Below are positions 1 to 13,100 of a stretch of 64,000 nucleotides of DNA, piece after piece. The DNA comes from Codonopsis lanceolata. Its lineage: Eukaryota > Streptophyta > Magnoliopsida > Asterales > Campanulaceae. The translations under genes were made by a program, and so were the position numbers. The notes beneath the pieces were generated by a model. The model did no database searches, had not been told where the DNA came from, and saw only the letters and a program-made list of their open reading frames with translations. Positions within the stretch are counted from its first letter, which is position 1; every line of letters starts with the position of its first letter. The stretch spans positions 27,758,428 through 27,822,427 of the forward strand of contig CM028377.1 in assembly GCA_013146195.2 (NCBI GenBank). Reading direction: 5' to 3'.

Positions 1-3000
1 TTGAATATTGCCGTAAAGAGGAATTGATATCGTTCTACGACGAAGACCCAAGTAAGTCGGGTTGTACCGAATGAAAACCGGTCCCTTACTGCACTACCAA
101 GATGAATCGTGGTGAATTCCCTGCTCACAAACAAATAAACATGTCGTGAAGCAAGGCACAAGAATAATCATGATTATGGATGTATATCTATTCGTAGGAC
201 ATCCCAAGCCTCTCATAGAAATAATTAAATAGAAGTATGCATATTTATAAATATACATATACCAAGTCCCTCATAGGTTTATCAAGTGTGGTATGTAAAT
301 TCATTTATGTACCAAACAACTCATTCATGGGAGTTTATCATGTAAGGATATGCATATCTACTATTATATACATACGAAGGCAATCAATAAATCAAGTAGT
401 ATGTATATCTACATATATATACACATGCAGTAATCGTGGGAAATCAAGCAAGAGTATGTATATCTACGTATATGCTTATCATACAATTCATGTGCCTATC
501 ACGAAAGTCAAGCGATCAAGAACAAGTATATATAGGCATTTAGTTTACATATTCATGATAGCACTTTGTCTTTCACAAATGCTAGAAGAAATCCACATAT
601 AAGAGGATAGGATATAAATCTGTGTCGCCATGTAGCTCCCGCAAGATAAACTGTTAATCAGAACGTGTCGTCGAGATGTACGAGATGGTACATCGACCCA
701 GATAGTATTAGTCCAAGCGCCCTAATGGTTACACAAGGTACTCTTCTCCAAAGTGATCAAGAATGGAGGGTTTGCACGCTTCTCGGTTCGGCAACCCATC
801 TCTATCACGAATCTCATGATTCGTAATCTGTAGACGAATTGTCAACCGTGGAAGGCAAGGCAAGACAGGCAAGGCAAGACAGCAAGACAGTAAGGCAAGG
901 CAAGACAGACAAGACAGCAAGACAAGGCAAGGCAAGACAATGCAGACAAGTCGACAAGACAGAGACAGTAAGGCAAGCAAGGCAAGACAATGCAGACACG
1001 TATGCCACTGGACTTATCGGGAAAACAAGTAATATTTACTTATTTAAGAAATCAAGCAAGGACGAGCACAAGAATAGCGGTCTCATTCAAGTCGTGGGCA
1101 TGTTATTCTTTACGCCTAGTAATTAGGCGTGAGCATGAATTAAATTAAGAATCTCGAAACTAGTATTCTAGTTAAACGGATTTCAAGCTGTAGGGTTTAT
1201 CGTGGAGTCGGTATTGTTAAACGACTCACTAGCATTTAATTCGCCGAGTCATTTCTATAATTCCACCAAATAGAGTTTGAACACTATATGTGTCCAAGAC
1301 TCCTTTCTAGGTTCTTGTTCACGGTTAAGTTCTCGCTCCATTTAGGAACCTTAGTTCAAATTTACTAAGTCAAGTATAAAAGGCGTAAACCTAAGTTGAT
1401 TATTGTCCAACCAAAGCTTAGTTCAATTTCAAGTCGTAATTCCATTTGCTAATAGGATTATAAATCAAATCACATTGATACTCAATAAGAGGATAATTAT
1501 AAAGATAAGAGATACAATATGCTTAAAGATCATGATCTCAAGTAAACATAGAGGTTCATGCATTAATCACAAACAAGCCTTATCAAGCTCGGCCCATAGA
1601 ATCATAAGATATATATATATAACATTATAAAATCCTCTCGAGGTTCCCTTTAAGAATTAAAGATCAAGTATGCACCTCTCGAAGAACAGAGACTAAAGAC
1701 TACTCAAGATTAATCAATTAACCATGTTATGGTATTTCGTAAGTCCATCACCACACACATGACTTGGATGGCTATTCACCATCTTTACGACAACTCAAGA
1801 TACTCGTCATAGAGGTTACTAAGGCATACATGGCTCGAATATCCTCCCTAAGGAAGAATGGTCACGAAGGAACCCCGGATTTTCCAAGGATGATAACTAG
1901 GTTCCCAAGTAAGGTCACATATTACATTCCTACCAATCTTGGGACTTCATTAAGAGTCCAATAGTATTATTGGTTCTTAGTTCATAATTGAACCTATTCA
2001 AAATGTCTGTCATTCGGGTTACGCATTCTTGATTCACACAAAACCACCCAAGGATTAGCGATAGTCTCGCACTCAATCATCATTCAAGAGACTCAATTAG
2101 AGTCCTAAACCAAGAATCAATCTTATTAACAATTTAGTCTCACCCGAGCAATTCTCATCATTTCGCTATTGAGATTCAATGAACACAAGGGGGATATAGG
2201 AATTTATCCTAAGATTCAAATAACCAATTTTATAATTAATTGACTTCATTTGGGTCAAACTACAAGTTCCAAATTTCTATTTCGAGGCATAATTTCGGAT
2301 TCATAATTTATCCGGTTTCTAACCCAACAACAATCAATCTTAAATCATGATAATTCCAATATACACAATAAACCCATTCGGTTTCAACCCTAACCAAAAT
2401 CTATCAATATTCATGGAAACATATCAATTTGACATGTATAACAACAATAAATCGCAAGAAACAAGTTTCTATCAATCTATCATCAAGGTACTTGTAGAGA
2501 GAGAAACTAGGGCTTAGGTAACGTACCTCAATCGGGCCACAAACTTCTAGGATGTGGAAAACAAACCGAGGGAAAGACTCTACTCTGGCGAGGGCTTCGC
2601 GATGGCGGTCACGGCCGATCATCCGATGGCCTAACTCCTGAATCGATGGATCTCCCATGGAAGCTCCTCCTCTCTCTCTCTCTCTAAAACTCACGGTTGA
2701 ATGGTGAAAAATGAGGGAGGAAGAGGATGAAATTGGGTTATAAAGGGTGAGGGATGACCATGCTACCCTTCCAAGCCGTGGACAAGGCAAAGGGAGGGGT
2801 TAAAATAGGGGTAGAATAGGTATTTCACACCAAAAATCAAAACAGGGAAAGAAATCCCGTGCAGGGTTGAGGCGGCGCCTCAACCTTCTCCATGCGGCCG
2901 CCTCACTCCTTCCCCCGCACAAGGTTGCTCTCAAGATTCCGAGGCGGCGCCTCACTCCATCCCATGCGCCTGGCCCCCGAACCTCCAAAACTTGGTCTAA

Positions 3001-3660
3001 ACTTGATCTAAATGATCCCAAACTTATGGGCAACCATCCTAAGGTCTAACCCAACTCAAAACAAGTCTAAAACACACCCGAACAACTCCCGAAACAACTC
3101 GGAGCGAAACCGGAAGGGTGCAACAACGCAACCGACGACTAACTAACTCGAAATCAAACGAGCAATGAAAGGAGACTTTTAAGGCAAGTCTAAGGGCTAA
3201 TGAAGAAGCTTAAATACTTCTAGGAAGTTGAATAACAACTTAGGGAAATAAGAATCCCAAAGGAGAGGCGATTACGCGACTCGATTCCCGAATTACGCGA
3301 TAGAGACGAACGCTATCTCCAAAACTTCCAAATCTTCGATAGACTTAAGGAACACCTCCAACTTGAAGTCTAACACATCTAAACATGTTAACAAACCATC
3401 TTAAAGAGGTCTAGGACCCAAACCGAGGTCACGAACACAAAACGGAAGTAAACCCTCAATCGCTGCCGCATTCGACTATCGCCGAGTCACGACTTGTGAC
3501 TTTAACTAGTTAAGGTCTATGGAACATATGGAACTAATATATTGGCTCCTATACAGCCTCCCTGTATTAATCAAGGTTCTTACCTCAAGTCGAGTAAGCG
3601 AGGTTACGGTTGAACGACACGCAAGGCAATAAGGTCAATTACACGGGTTCTGGTCTTACA
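1..3660 (-). mobile_element. Family 1 long-LTR element, 3' LTR (truncated by window edge)
   Basis: This block is repeated at about 6000-9631 with high similarity and many small indels, so the two are the LTR pair of one element. On the minus strand the LTR begins TGTAAGACC at 3660 and is preceded by a polypurine tract (3661-3673), which makes this the 3' LTR. Its other end lies left of the window; by comparison with the other copy about 800 bp are missing. No coding region is credible in it. It contains a GGCAAGACA minisatellite (852-1000) and a minus-strand TATA-like CTTTATAACCC near 2737-2747 followed by a pyrimidine-rich stretch. Assignment to Ty3/gypsy, perhaps Tekay/Del-like, is inference from the terminal sequences and the tRNA-Met-type primer site. 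Confidence 0.8.
852..1000. repeat. GGCAAGACA minisatellite in LTR
   Basis: Irregular tandem array of 9-10 bp units such as GGCAAGACA, AGCAAGACA and AGTAAGGCA. The other LTR has the same array at 6835-6986 with different unit numbers, as expected for slippage after insertion. Open frames across it are by-products of a stop-poor repeat. Confidence 0.85.
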
Positions 3661-3673
3661 TCCTCACCTCCTT
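3661..3673 (-). promoter_or_regulatory. Polypurine tract of family 1 element
   Basis: On the minus strand this reads AAGGAGGTGAGGA directly before the LTR start TGTAAGACC. This is the expected position of the primer for plus-strand DNA synthesis in an LTR retrotransposon, and it fixes the minus orientation. Confidence 0.75.
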
Positions 3674-5180
3674 AAAAGAATTCGGCCCACGAATTCACAA
3701 TCCTACGACCACCTTAGTGTGCCTCAAGACACGAGGGAAAGAATTACTTAAATATTCTCCCCAATCAATTCCAAAGTCGAGTCATCTTGACTCTTGACGG
3801 GGTTCAAGAACATTATCAAGGCTTACGGAGTTCCAACAAACGTGGACATTGAGGTGAAAATTCCTCTTTATCAACTAATCAAGTAATTCTTAAGCATGTG
3901 CAATAGTTGCACCGAATTAACAAACATCCCAACAAAGAGTTTTCCGGGCTAATAAAATTATCCCGGTCACGACACGAATTTCTAGGGTCTAACGCCCTTA
4001 CACTAAAATCAAGTAGAACAGTAACTCATTTGATCAAGTCACAAGTTCATTTCATTCATGGCATGATTTCAATATACATGTTGCACATATTTGCACAAGC
4101 AAAACAAGACACCACTTTCAATTTATTTCATTTGGTAACGGGTTCGGTCAATCCCTATATCATATAATACCGTTCTAGTTCTCCGACGAAGACCTCTTGA
4201 TAATCAAGTCAGGGGCCCTCTGAAGTGACTTCAAAAGCTTTCGTCGTTTAGGATGCGAGGGGTTGCAATTCACATAATAGCATCCTTCATTAAGGTCTCA
4301 TGCACAAATAATAAAATCACATACAGGCATGGAAATCAATATCATGTACATAGCATATTAATCTATTATGCAGGTATACCAAGTATGGAATATTCATACC
4401 CTTAATAATCTATTTACGATAGATAAAGCATGTTACACCACGCTAATACTCTTATTAACGTATTTGACTTAGCAACAAGTAAACACAATAACTTATGCAT
4501 CCCTAGGTAGCAAACGGTTACTAACTAGAAGACTTCAATCACTATGGGTCAAGCGGTGTACTGGTTAACAACCAATTCAAATTAGAAATCGCGTGGTCAC
4601 CTACCGGTTACTCACCAAGTCTCATTATGGAGTCAGGACGATATTCCCTCTATCGGAGTAGTCCTCTCTATACCAGGAATGTAGCTATCAGGAAAGAATA
4701 TTCAATTCTATAATACTAAATAATACAGGGACTCATGGTCAAGTATTATCGTGTCTATATATACCTGTATAGCGATTTTGGAATACAACACGCGTTACGG
4801 GAGGCTTATCCACCTCGTTCAAGAAACGTATAATAACGATCAAAGGCCTTAGCAACACCGCGGCGATCACTCTTGAAATCGACAACCTGAGTTTATCAGC
4901 TAATCCATACGGGCAAGAAATGATAGTTCCACAAGGTAACATCATACTCGTGGTATAACTGCAACTTAAAGGCAATACAGGAAAAATATGATGCTCTTAA
5001 ACACAAACTTGCATTCACAATAATCTAGACCAACAGAACTTAGTAATCCAAGTCCTATATCTGTACAAGAGAACATGCCGATAAGGCACAAATCGAATGC
5101 TCAACGGAAAATACTCGACGACGCACAAAACCCAATCTAGGATCCATGGATCCTGCTTATCCCGGCTTATAGCTAACAAA

Positions 5181-5193
5181 AGCTCGATACCAA
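5181..5193 (-). promoter_or_regulatory. Primer binding site, tRNA-iMet type
   Basis: Plus-strand AGCTCGATACCAA is the complement of a TTGGTATC(A)GAGCT primer site, next to the LTR end at 5198. Compared with GCTCTGATACC in the other elements here, one T of a CTG is missing. Confidence 0.7.
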
Positions 5194-5197
5194 CCGG

Positions 5198-8100
5198 TGG
5201 CGACCTCGACCCGGATTCCGAACGGAATCCCAACGGCCACGCCGCAAGGACAAGGCAAGAGGAGGACAAGCACTTATAAAATAATAGTGCGAAGTCGGAC
5301 AAGAGCTAACAAGCTCTAAACAAGAACAAGAATACGCATTAAAATACGTACGATGCGGAAATAAAAATTTCAAGATGCGGAAATGACAATGAAAGTAGTC
5401 CCGAGCTATGAAGCTCGAAACCAAGGCCAAAGATACCAAGAGAGACATAAATTTCAAGAAGGAAAGAAAAGAAACTCGCGTGCGCGCAACATTGCGCACG
5501 CCGGACAAACCATCGGCACTCCAGCCACAAAGAATGGACCAACCTCGATAAAACACTTACCCACTCGCTAAAGCATACCGGGTTAACCAACAATAATAAC
5601 AACTAGATAGAGAAAAGCCCAAGGCTACCGCGTTCGGATACAAATGTAATATAAACACCAAGGCTATGAGCAACGACACAACACGCCGGCCCAAAGGAGA
5701 ACCAAAACAAAACCCAAGTATTCTACCCGATCAGAAGTCTAAATAACCTTACAATACAACGAACTCACAAGAATATAATATTATGAAATACAAGTCAAGG
5801 ATGCTAGAGAGATAGGAGTCCTCAAGCTATTACTCTGAAACTGACTATTACAATCACGAACACGCTAAGCTCGAGCTATCGATCAACGTGGTCTCCACGC
5901 ACTATGCGCCCTCAAAACGACTTCGAATCGCAACTAGAAAACAAAGTACGGATGAGTCATAATGACCCAAGACGCTACTACTAAACAATAAGACATAAAT
6001 TGAATATTGCCGTAAGAGGAATTGATATCGTTTACGACGAAGACCCAAGAAGTCGGGTTGTATCGAATGAAAACCGGTCCTTTACTGCACTACCAAGATA
6101 ATCGGGTGAATTCCCTGCTCACAAACAAATAAACATGTCGTGAAGCAAGGCATAAGAATAATCATGATTATGGATGTATATCTATTCGTAGGACACCCCA
6201 AGCCTCTCATAGATCGAAATAATAAATAGAAGTATGCATATTTATAAATATACATATACCAAGTCCCTCATAGGATTATCAAGTGTGGTATGTAAATTCA
6301 TTGATGTACCAAACAATTCATTCATAGTTTATCATGTAAGGATATGCATATCTACTATTATATACATACGAAGGCAATCGTGTAAATCAAGTAAGGGTAT
6401 GTATATCTACATATATATACACATGCAGTAATCGGGGAAATCAAGCAAGAGTATGTATATGTATATGCTTATCATACAATTCACGTGCCTATCACAAAGT
6501 CAAGCGATCAAGAACAAGTATATATAGGCATTTAGTTTATGTATTCATGATAGCACTTTGTCTTCACAAATGCTAGGAGAAATCCACATATAAGAGGATA
6601 GGATATAACTCTGGTGCTGCCAGGTAGCTCCTGCAAGATAAACGTTAACAGAACGTGTGTCGTATGTACGAGATGGTACATCGACCATCGAGTATTAGTC
6701 CAAGCGCCCCTAATGGTTACACAAGGTACTCTTCTCCAAAGTGATCAAGAATGGAGGGGTTTGCACGCTTTCGTTCGGCAACCCATCTCTATCACGAATC
6801 TCATGATTCGTAATCAGACGAATTGTCAACCGTGGAAGGCAAGGCAAGACACAAGGCAAGACAGCAAGGCAAGGCAAGACAAGACAAGGCAAGACAATAC
6901 AGGCAAGACAGTAAGGCAAGGCAAGACAATGCAGACAAGTCGACAAGACAGACAAGACAGTAAGGCAAGGCAAGACAATGCAGACACGTATGCCACTGAC
7001 TTATCGGGAAAACAAGTAATATTTACTTATTTAAGAGAATCAAGCAAGACGACGAGCAAGAATAGCGGTCTCATTCAAGTCAGGTGGGCATGTTATTCTT
7101 TTACAGCTAGTAATTAGGCGTGAGCATGAATTAAATTAAGAATCTCGAAACTAGTATTCTAGTTAAACGGATTTCAAGCGTTGTAGGGGTTTATCGTGGA
7201 GTCGGTATTGTTAAACGACCCACTAGCATTTAATCGCCGAGTCATTTCTATAATTCCACCAAATAGAGTTTGAACACTATATGTGTCCAAGACTCCTTTC
7301 TAGGTTCTTGTTCACTAGGGTTAAGTTCTCGCTCCATTTAGGACCTTAGTTCAAATTTACTAAGTCAAGTATAAAAGGCGTAAACCTAAGTTGATTATTG
7401 TCCAACCAAAGCTTAGTTCAATTTCAAGTCCGTAATTCCATTTGCTAATAGGATTATAAATCAAATCACATTGATACTCAATAAGAGGATAATTATAAAG
7501 ATAAGAGATACAATATGCTTAAAGATCATGATCTCAAGTAAACATAGAGGTTCATGCATTAATCACAAACAAGCCTTATCAAGCTCGGCCCATAGAATCA
7601 TAAGATATATATATATAACATTATAAAATCCTCTCGAGGTTCCCTTTAAGAATTAAAGATCAAGTATGCACCTCTCGAAGAACAGAGACTAAAGACTACT
7701 CAAGATTAATCAATTAACCATGTTATGGTATTTCGTAAGTCCATCACCACACACATGACTTGATGGCTATTCACTATCTTTACGACAACTCAAGATACTC
7801 GTCATAGAGGTTACTAAGGCATACATGGCTCGAATATCCTCCCTAAGGAAGAATGGTCACGAAGGAATCCCGGATTTTCCAAGGATGATAACTAGGTTCC
7901 CAAGTAAGGTCACATATTACATTCCTACCAATCTTGGGACTTCATTAAGAGTCCAATAGTATTATTGGTTCTTAGTTCATAATTGAACCTATTCAAAATG
8001 TCTGTCATTCGGGTTACGCATTCTTGATTCACACAAAACCACCCAAGGATTAGCGATAGTCTCGCACTCAATCATCATTCAAGAGACTCAATTAGAGTCC

Positions 8101-9631
8101 TAAACCAAGAATCAATCTTATTAACAATTTAGTCTCACCCGAGCAATTCTCATCATTTCGCTATTGAGATTCAATGAACACAAGGGGATATAGGAATTTA
8201 TCCTAAGATTCAAATAACCAATTTTATAATTAATTGACTTCATTTGGGTCAAACTACAAAGTTCCAAATTTCTATTTCGAGGCATAATTTCGGGATTCAT
8301 AATTTATCCGGGTTTCTAACCCAACAACAATCAATCTTAAATCATGATAATTCCAATATACACAATAAACCCATTCGGTTTCAACCCTAACCAAAATCTA
8401 TCAATATTCATGGAAACATATCAATTTGACATGTATAACAACAATAAATCACAAGAAACAAGTTTCTATCAATCTATCATCAAGGTACTTGTAGAGAGAG
8501 AAACTAGGGCTTAGGTAACGTACCTCAATCAAGCCACAAACTTCTAGGATGTGGAAGACAAACCGAGGGGAAAGACTCTACTCGGCGAGGGCTTCGCGAT
8601 GGCGGTCACGGCTCGATCATCCGATGGCCGGAACTCCGGGAATCGGCAAGTCTCCCATGGAAGCTCCTCCTCCCTCTCTCTCTCTAAAACTCACGGTTGA
8701 ATGGTGAAATGAGGGAGGAAGAGGATGAAATTGGGTTATAAAGGGTGAGGGATGACCATGCTACCCTTCCAAGCTGTGGACAAGGCAAAGGGGAGGGGTT
8801 AAAATAGGGGTAGAATAGGTATTTCACACCAAAAATCAAAACAGGGGAAAGAATTCCCGTAACAGCTTCTGGGGTTGAGGCGGGCGCCTCAACCTTCTCC
8901 ATGCGGCCGCCTCACTCCATCCCATGCGGCCGCCTCGGCTCCTGAACCTCCAAAACTTGGTCTAAACTTGATCTAAATGATCCCAAACTTATGGGCAACC
9001 ATCCTAAGGTCTAACCCAACTCAAAACAAGTCTAAAACACACCCGAACAACTCCCGAAACAACTCGGAGCGAAACCGGGAAGGGGTGCAACAACGTGCAA
9101 CCGGGACGACGAACGAACTCGAAATCAAACGAGCAATGAAAGGAGACTTTTAAGGCAAGTCTAAGGGCTAGTGAAGAAGCTTAAATACTTGTAGGAAGTT
9201 AGATAACAACTAGGGAAATAAGAATCCCAAAGGAGAGGCGATTACGCGACTCGATTCCCGAACTACGCGATAGAGACGAACGCTATCTCCAAAGCTTCCG
9301 AAATCATCGATAGACTTAAGGAACACCTCCAACTTGGAGTCTAGCTCATCTAAACATGTTAACAAACCATCTTAAAGAGGTCTAGGACTCAAACCGAGGT
9401 CACGAACACAAAACGGCAGTAAACCCTCAATCGCCGCATTCGACTATCGCCGAGTCACGACTTGTGACTTTAACTAGTTAAGGTCTATGGAACATATGGA
9501 ACTAATATATTGGCTCCTATACAGCCTCCCTGTATTAATCAAGGTTCTTACCTCAAGTCGAGTAAGCGAGGTTACGGTTGAACGACACGCAAGGCAATAA
9601 GGTCAATTACACGAAGGTTCGGGGTCTTACA
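5198..9631 (-). mobile_element. Family 1 long-LTR element, 5' LTR
   Basis: Full LTR of about 4.43 kb, bounded on the plus strand by TGGCGACC at 5198 beside the primer binding site and GGTCTTACA at 9631. It matches 1-3660 from about 6000 onward. Features shared with the other copy are the minisatellite at 6835-6986, a minus-strand TATA-like element at about 8734-8745, and a GC-rich inverted-repeat-like patch near 8877-8937. Its outer end at 9631 abuts family 3 interior sequence, so the element appears to have inserted into that older element. The target duplication cannot be checked because the opposite end is outside the window. Confidence 0.8.
6835..6986. repeat. GGCAAGACA minisatellite, second LTR copy
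   Basis: Same short-unit array as at 852-1000, differing in unit number and order. Confidence 0.85.
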
Positions 9632-10193
9632 TCATCTATGACTATAGGTAAAAGCATCACTCCGCTTACTAGTCTACGGATTTTCACAATTTTATGAGGT
9701 ACTAATTGCCCTCTAACCACATCAAAATCTTAACCATTCCCGAGGTCCTCTCTCGTGCATTCATTAATATCTAACTCTTTTCTCATAAGTATAGTCCACA
9801 CCTCGAAATCCACAAGTCGTAATATAATAAATCGCCTATAATATTTTATCCTTCATCCTTAACTCTTTCACAATTCATGGAGTCTTCCTAGTCTCATTCG
9901 GTACTAAGTGTTCCACTCTAATGAGCTAACTCCGCGAGCATCCTTAAATATTGAACCATAATCCCAAAATATTTGCCACCAATTCTCCGGTGGATTCCCA
10001 AACATAATTACTATTAATACTAACTTATACTCATCAACACCGGCTCCTCTACTAGTGCTAATGCCCATGCTAGTTTCAGCCATCTTAACATACTATAACT
10101 CGTTAAGATATAACAAATCACACAAAACCAACCCCTGACCTAGGCCAAGGAACCTATCCTGGGCATGCCTAACCAATAGCTCGATATTAATCG
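9632..10193 (-). mobile_element. Family 3 element, 5' interior remnant
   Basis: About 560 bp lying between the family 1 LTR and a different LTR starting at 10194. A degenerate primer-binding-site relic (AGCTCGATATTAA, 10178-10190) sits next to that LTR, so this is the start of the interior of a minus-strand element. A short minus-strand frame begins at 10083. The rest of the interior would lie left of the family 1 insertion, outside the window. Confidence 0.6.
9904..10083 (-). pseudogene. Short gag-like leader ORF of family 3 element
   Basis: The first ATG after the primer-binding-site relic opens a minus-strand frame of 59 codons, then a TAG. Near its middle it has a proline and tryptophan-rich stretch (NPPENWWQIF). 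The position, directly downstream of the 5' LTR, is where gag starts in LTR retrotransposons, but I see no clear gag family signature and the frames beyond the stop are closed. It could be a truncated gag or a chance frame. I cannot assign a function. Confidence 0.35.
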
Positions 10194-13100
10194 TGACGAC
10201 CCGACCTGGATCCCAATACGAAATCCCAAAGGTCGTACCGCCAAACACACAAAACAACAAGCAATGACAAATAATGGGCAAGGCCATAACGGCGATACGC
10301 CAATAACTTAAAACACATGCGGAAGCTAAACAAAATATCCTAGTGGCGCCCGAGCTAACAAGCTCAAACCAAATACAACCAAAGAGATCATAAATCTCTT
10401 GGTCCAAAAATTCAACGCACGTGCCGCAACATTGGGCACGTAGAACAAAACTCCCTGTCATGAAATACAAATATATATCACAAATAAACCAAGTCATCGA
10501 CGACGTTACAGCCGGAACCCAACATTACACTAAGTCTAAGACTCTAGTCTACACACTCAACGGCTAAACATGCCGGAGTACAACATAACTAACAATATAA
10601 ATAACTTGAGATAGAATAAATATGTATTTAAACAACTTGGCTCGACTAACATTTGTCGGCTCACAAAAACCACTTATTAGTAATTTACAATTACAAGAAT
10701 CAAATCGATAACAAAATCTTACTACCCAAAGTGAAGTCTATATAACTTCACTTCCCAAACGCCCTTTCCAAATAGCTAAGGCTACAAAAATAAATTAAAG
10801 TAGCAACCTTTATAAAAATTACACTTCTATCGTAGGCTCGGCGGTTCCTTGAGTACTAGCTCGGCTCGAATCTAAGGAAAACAAAGCAAACGAGTAAGTC
10901 ATAATGACTTAGTAAGCTACTAAAGATGCAATGTCATGGCATGGCATAATGCTCAAATAAAACATGTACATCTTATGTCATACTCATGATGTAACATTTC
11001 ATGGTATAATTTCCCACACAAACCAAATCCAACCATAGTCACATGGAATATAATTCTTCATAAATTATCATGAAATAAATCATATCAATAGATTATGATT
11101 CTAAATTCTGTAATATGTAGTATTTTATTTCTACATTTAAACTCCCATCAAACCATATAAACCAATTGCACCATGAGTTTCATAATTCTTAATTTATTAC
11201 AACTCATATAAAAATTCATGAATGAGAGACTATCGTTTCCATTCAAATCATAAATAGCATGTTATAATTTTAGTATAACATAAATCATAAAAATCATCAT
11301 TTCACTAGCATGTTATATTTTTACTATAACATCTTATCAAGAAATCATCATCTCATAAAAATCATCCATTAACCATGTAGCACAACAATTCATATGTGCT
11401 CATAACATAAACCACATAACCAAGAGAAGATGATTTTCTTTTTCTGTTTCACGGCAACTCCTCGCGGAAACAAGCGTGCCCTCGATAACCCTTTTCGTGG
11501 TATCGACGTCCCCGAAACAGTCTCCGCTCGGGTTCCATAGCTATCAAAGTCATGTGTATTACTCTAACTAAGATGAGCTACTTCCCCGTGGCCATCGGTG
11601 GAGGGGTGTCAAACTGCCGACACGACGATCCATTGCGATCACGAATCTCACAATTCGTGAAGACAATGCATCGTCCGCCAAAAACTCAAACCAAAACCTC
11701 AGTGGACTCAAACTCAAGCACATGTAATATATACTCACATGCTCAAATAAAGGAAAAGTACAACACACCGTACTAATCCAATCAAGTAGATATTTACTTA
11801 TAAATCACATAGTTATGCATTTCTATGCTAACTAATTACACATAATCATCTTAGAGCGATATTATCAAGTCTCTAATACCCAAGTGTTCTTCATACACTT
11901 GAAAACGCTCGGAGGCTTAACCTCCATCAAGACTACCGAAATTCCGTAGGATCTCAATATGTGATTCACTATATTCATATTAGTCCAATAATAGACTTCG
12001 TTGAGTCATTTCTACTCTTTTCAAATTTGAAGGCATAGAAGCTATTTGCATCATAGCCCTCTTATTATTCATTAACTAATATTCATGGCTAAGTTCTTAA
12101 GGTTAGCAACATTGTGCAACCCTACAATCCATTATTTCCCAACAAAAACCCAAAACATAGTTCATAGGTCAACACTTAACATTTAAAGTCAACCATTAGA
12201 ATTTAAGCATGCATCTCAATATAGCATTTAATCAAACATGCTTTCATCCAAAATAACCATTAATCTAAACAAGATGCAATTTCATCTAGTATGTTCATAA
12301 CCAACATGTAAATTTATCTAACATGTTCATAACTTTAAATTCATGAATTATAGTTGACCAACATACTCTTATTATATAAAAGTCAACTCAACCCAATGAA
12401 GTCAAACCTTACATTTTATTCATGTGAACCAAAATGATAAATCATTACTCATGCTCACAACCAAAATTCATGAATTGGACGGCATTATACTCTCATAAAC
12501 ATGAAGGTCAACTTTATTCTCAAAAGTCAAACGAAGCATTTCAACATATAACCCATTGTAAAAATTCATCCTTCATACTCCTATATACATGAAGGTCAAC
12601 TTTATTTTCAAAAGTCAAACGAAGCATTATAACATGTATGTCAAGATTCACCTTTCATACTTACAATCAAAATTCAAGATTCTTCAAGTTTAATTCCAAA
12701 CTCCCAAACACATAACTATGTATGATTCTAACAATTCATAATATTCATATAAACTCCAAAAATCATACATATAACCCTTAACCCATTTAGTTCATCAACA
12801 TATAATCAACCCTAGATTTTTAGGGAATCAAATACTCATCATATCCAAGTCTAAATTATCAATTGCAACTTAACAACATACTCCATTAAGCATAGAAATC
12901 AACCTAATCATGCTTCTAGCAAGTTCACCCATCAAAATCCAAAAAAATCAAAATAAAATCACACACATCATGCTTGTGTACTCATTGACCTCAAATAGCA
13001 ATCCTCTTTGTTTTCCTTAGGGTCAATGAGCACAAAATCAAGAGAATAGAGGGTCTAGTAGCTTACTTGACTTGAATAAAAACTTGAAGGAACGGAAATC

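Larger units (their letters stand above)
3661..5197 (-). mobile_element. Non-coding interior of family 1 element (LARD-like)
   Basis: The 1.54 kb between polypurine tract and primer binding site holds no gag or pol motif and no long open frame in any frame. Parts resemble the interior of the family 2 element at 43698-45219: a block with GGGGCC followed by CTGAAGTG and CTTCAAAAGCTT (4212-4240 against 44603-44630), and an ATTTCATTTGGTAA-like block near 4125. Long LTRs around a short conserved non-coding interior match the description of large retrotransposon derivatives (LARDs), which rely on enzymes supplied by another element. The frames visible near 4739-4975 and 5015-5570 have no family motif and I do not call them. 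Confidence 0.7.

Noticed and set aside
237..602. 121-codon frame in the first LTR
   Set aside because: The equivalent region at 6234 breaks into a shorter, shifted frame; no domain and AT-rich composition.
839..1126. 95-codon frame rich in Lys/Arg/Gln, with mirror frames on the minus strand
   Set aside because: It is produced by the GGCAAGACA minisatellite, which lacks stops in several frames; the other LTR copy has a different frame.
2404..3033. Minus-strand frames near a CCATGG and TATA-like sequence
   Set aside because: They lie in the LTR leader, are not preserved in the paired LTR, and have no domain.
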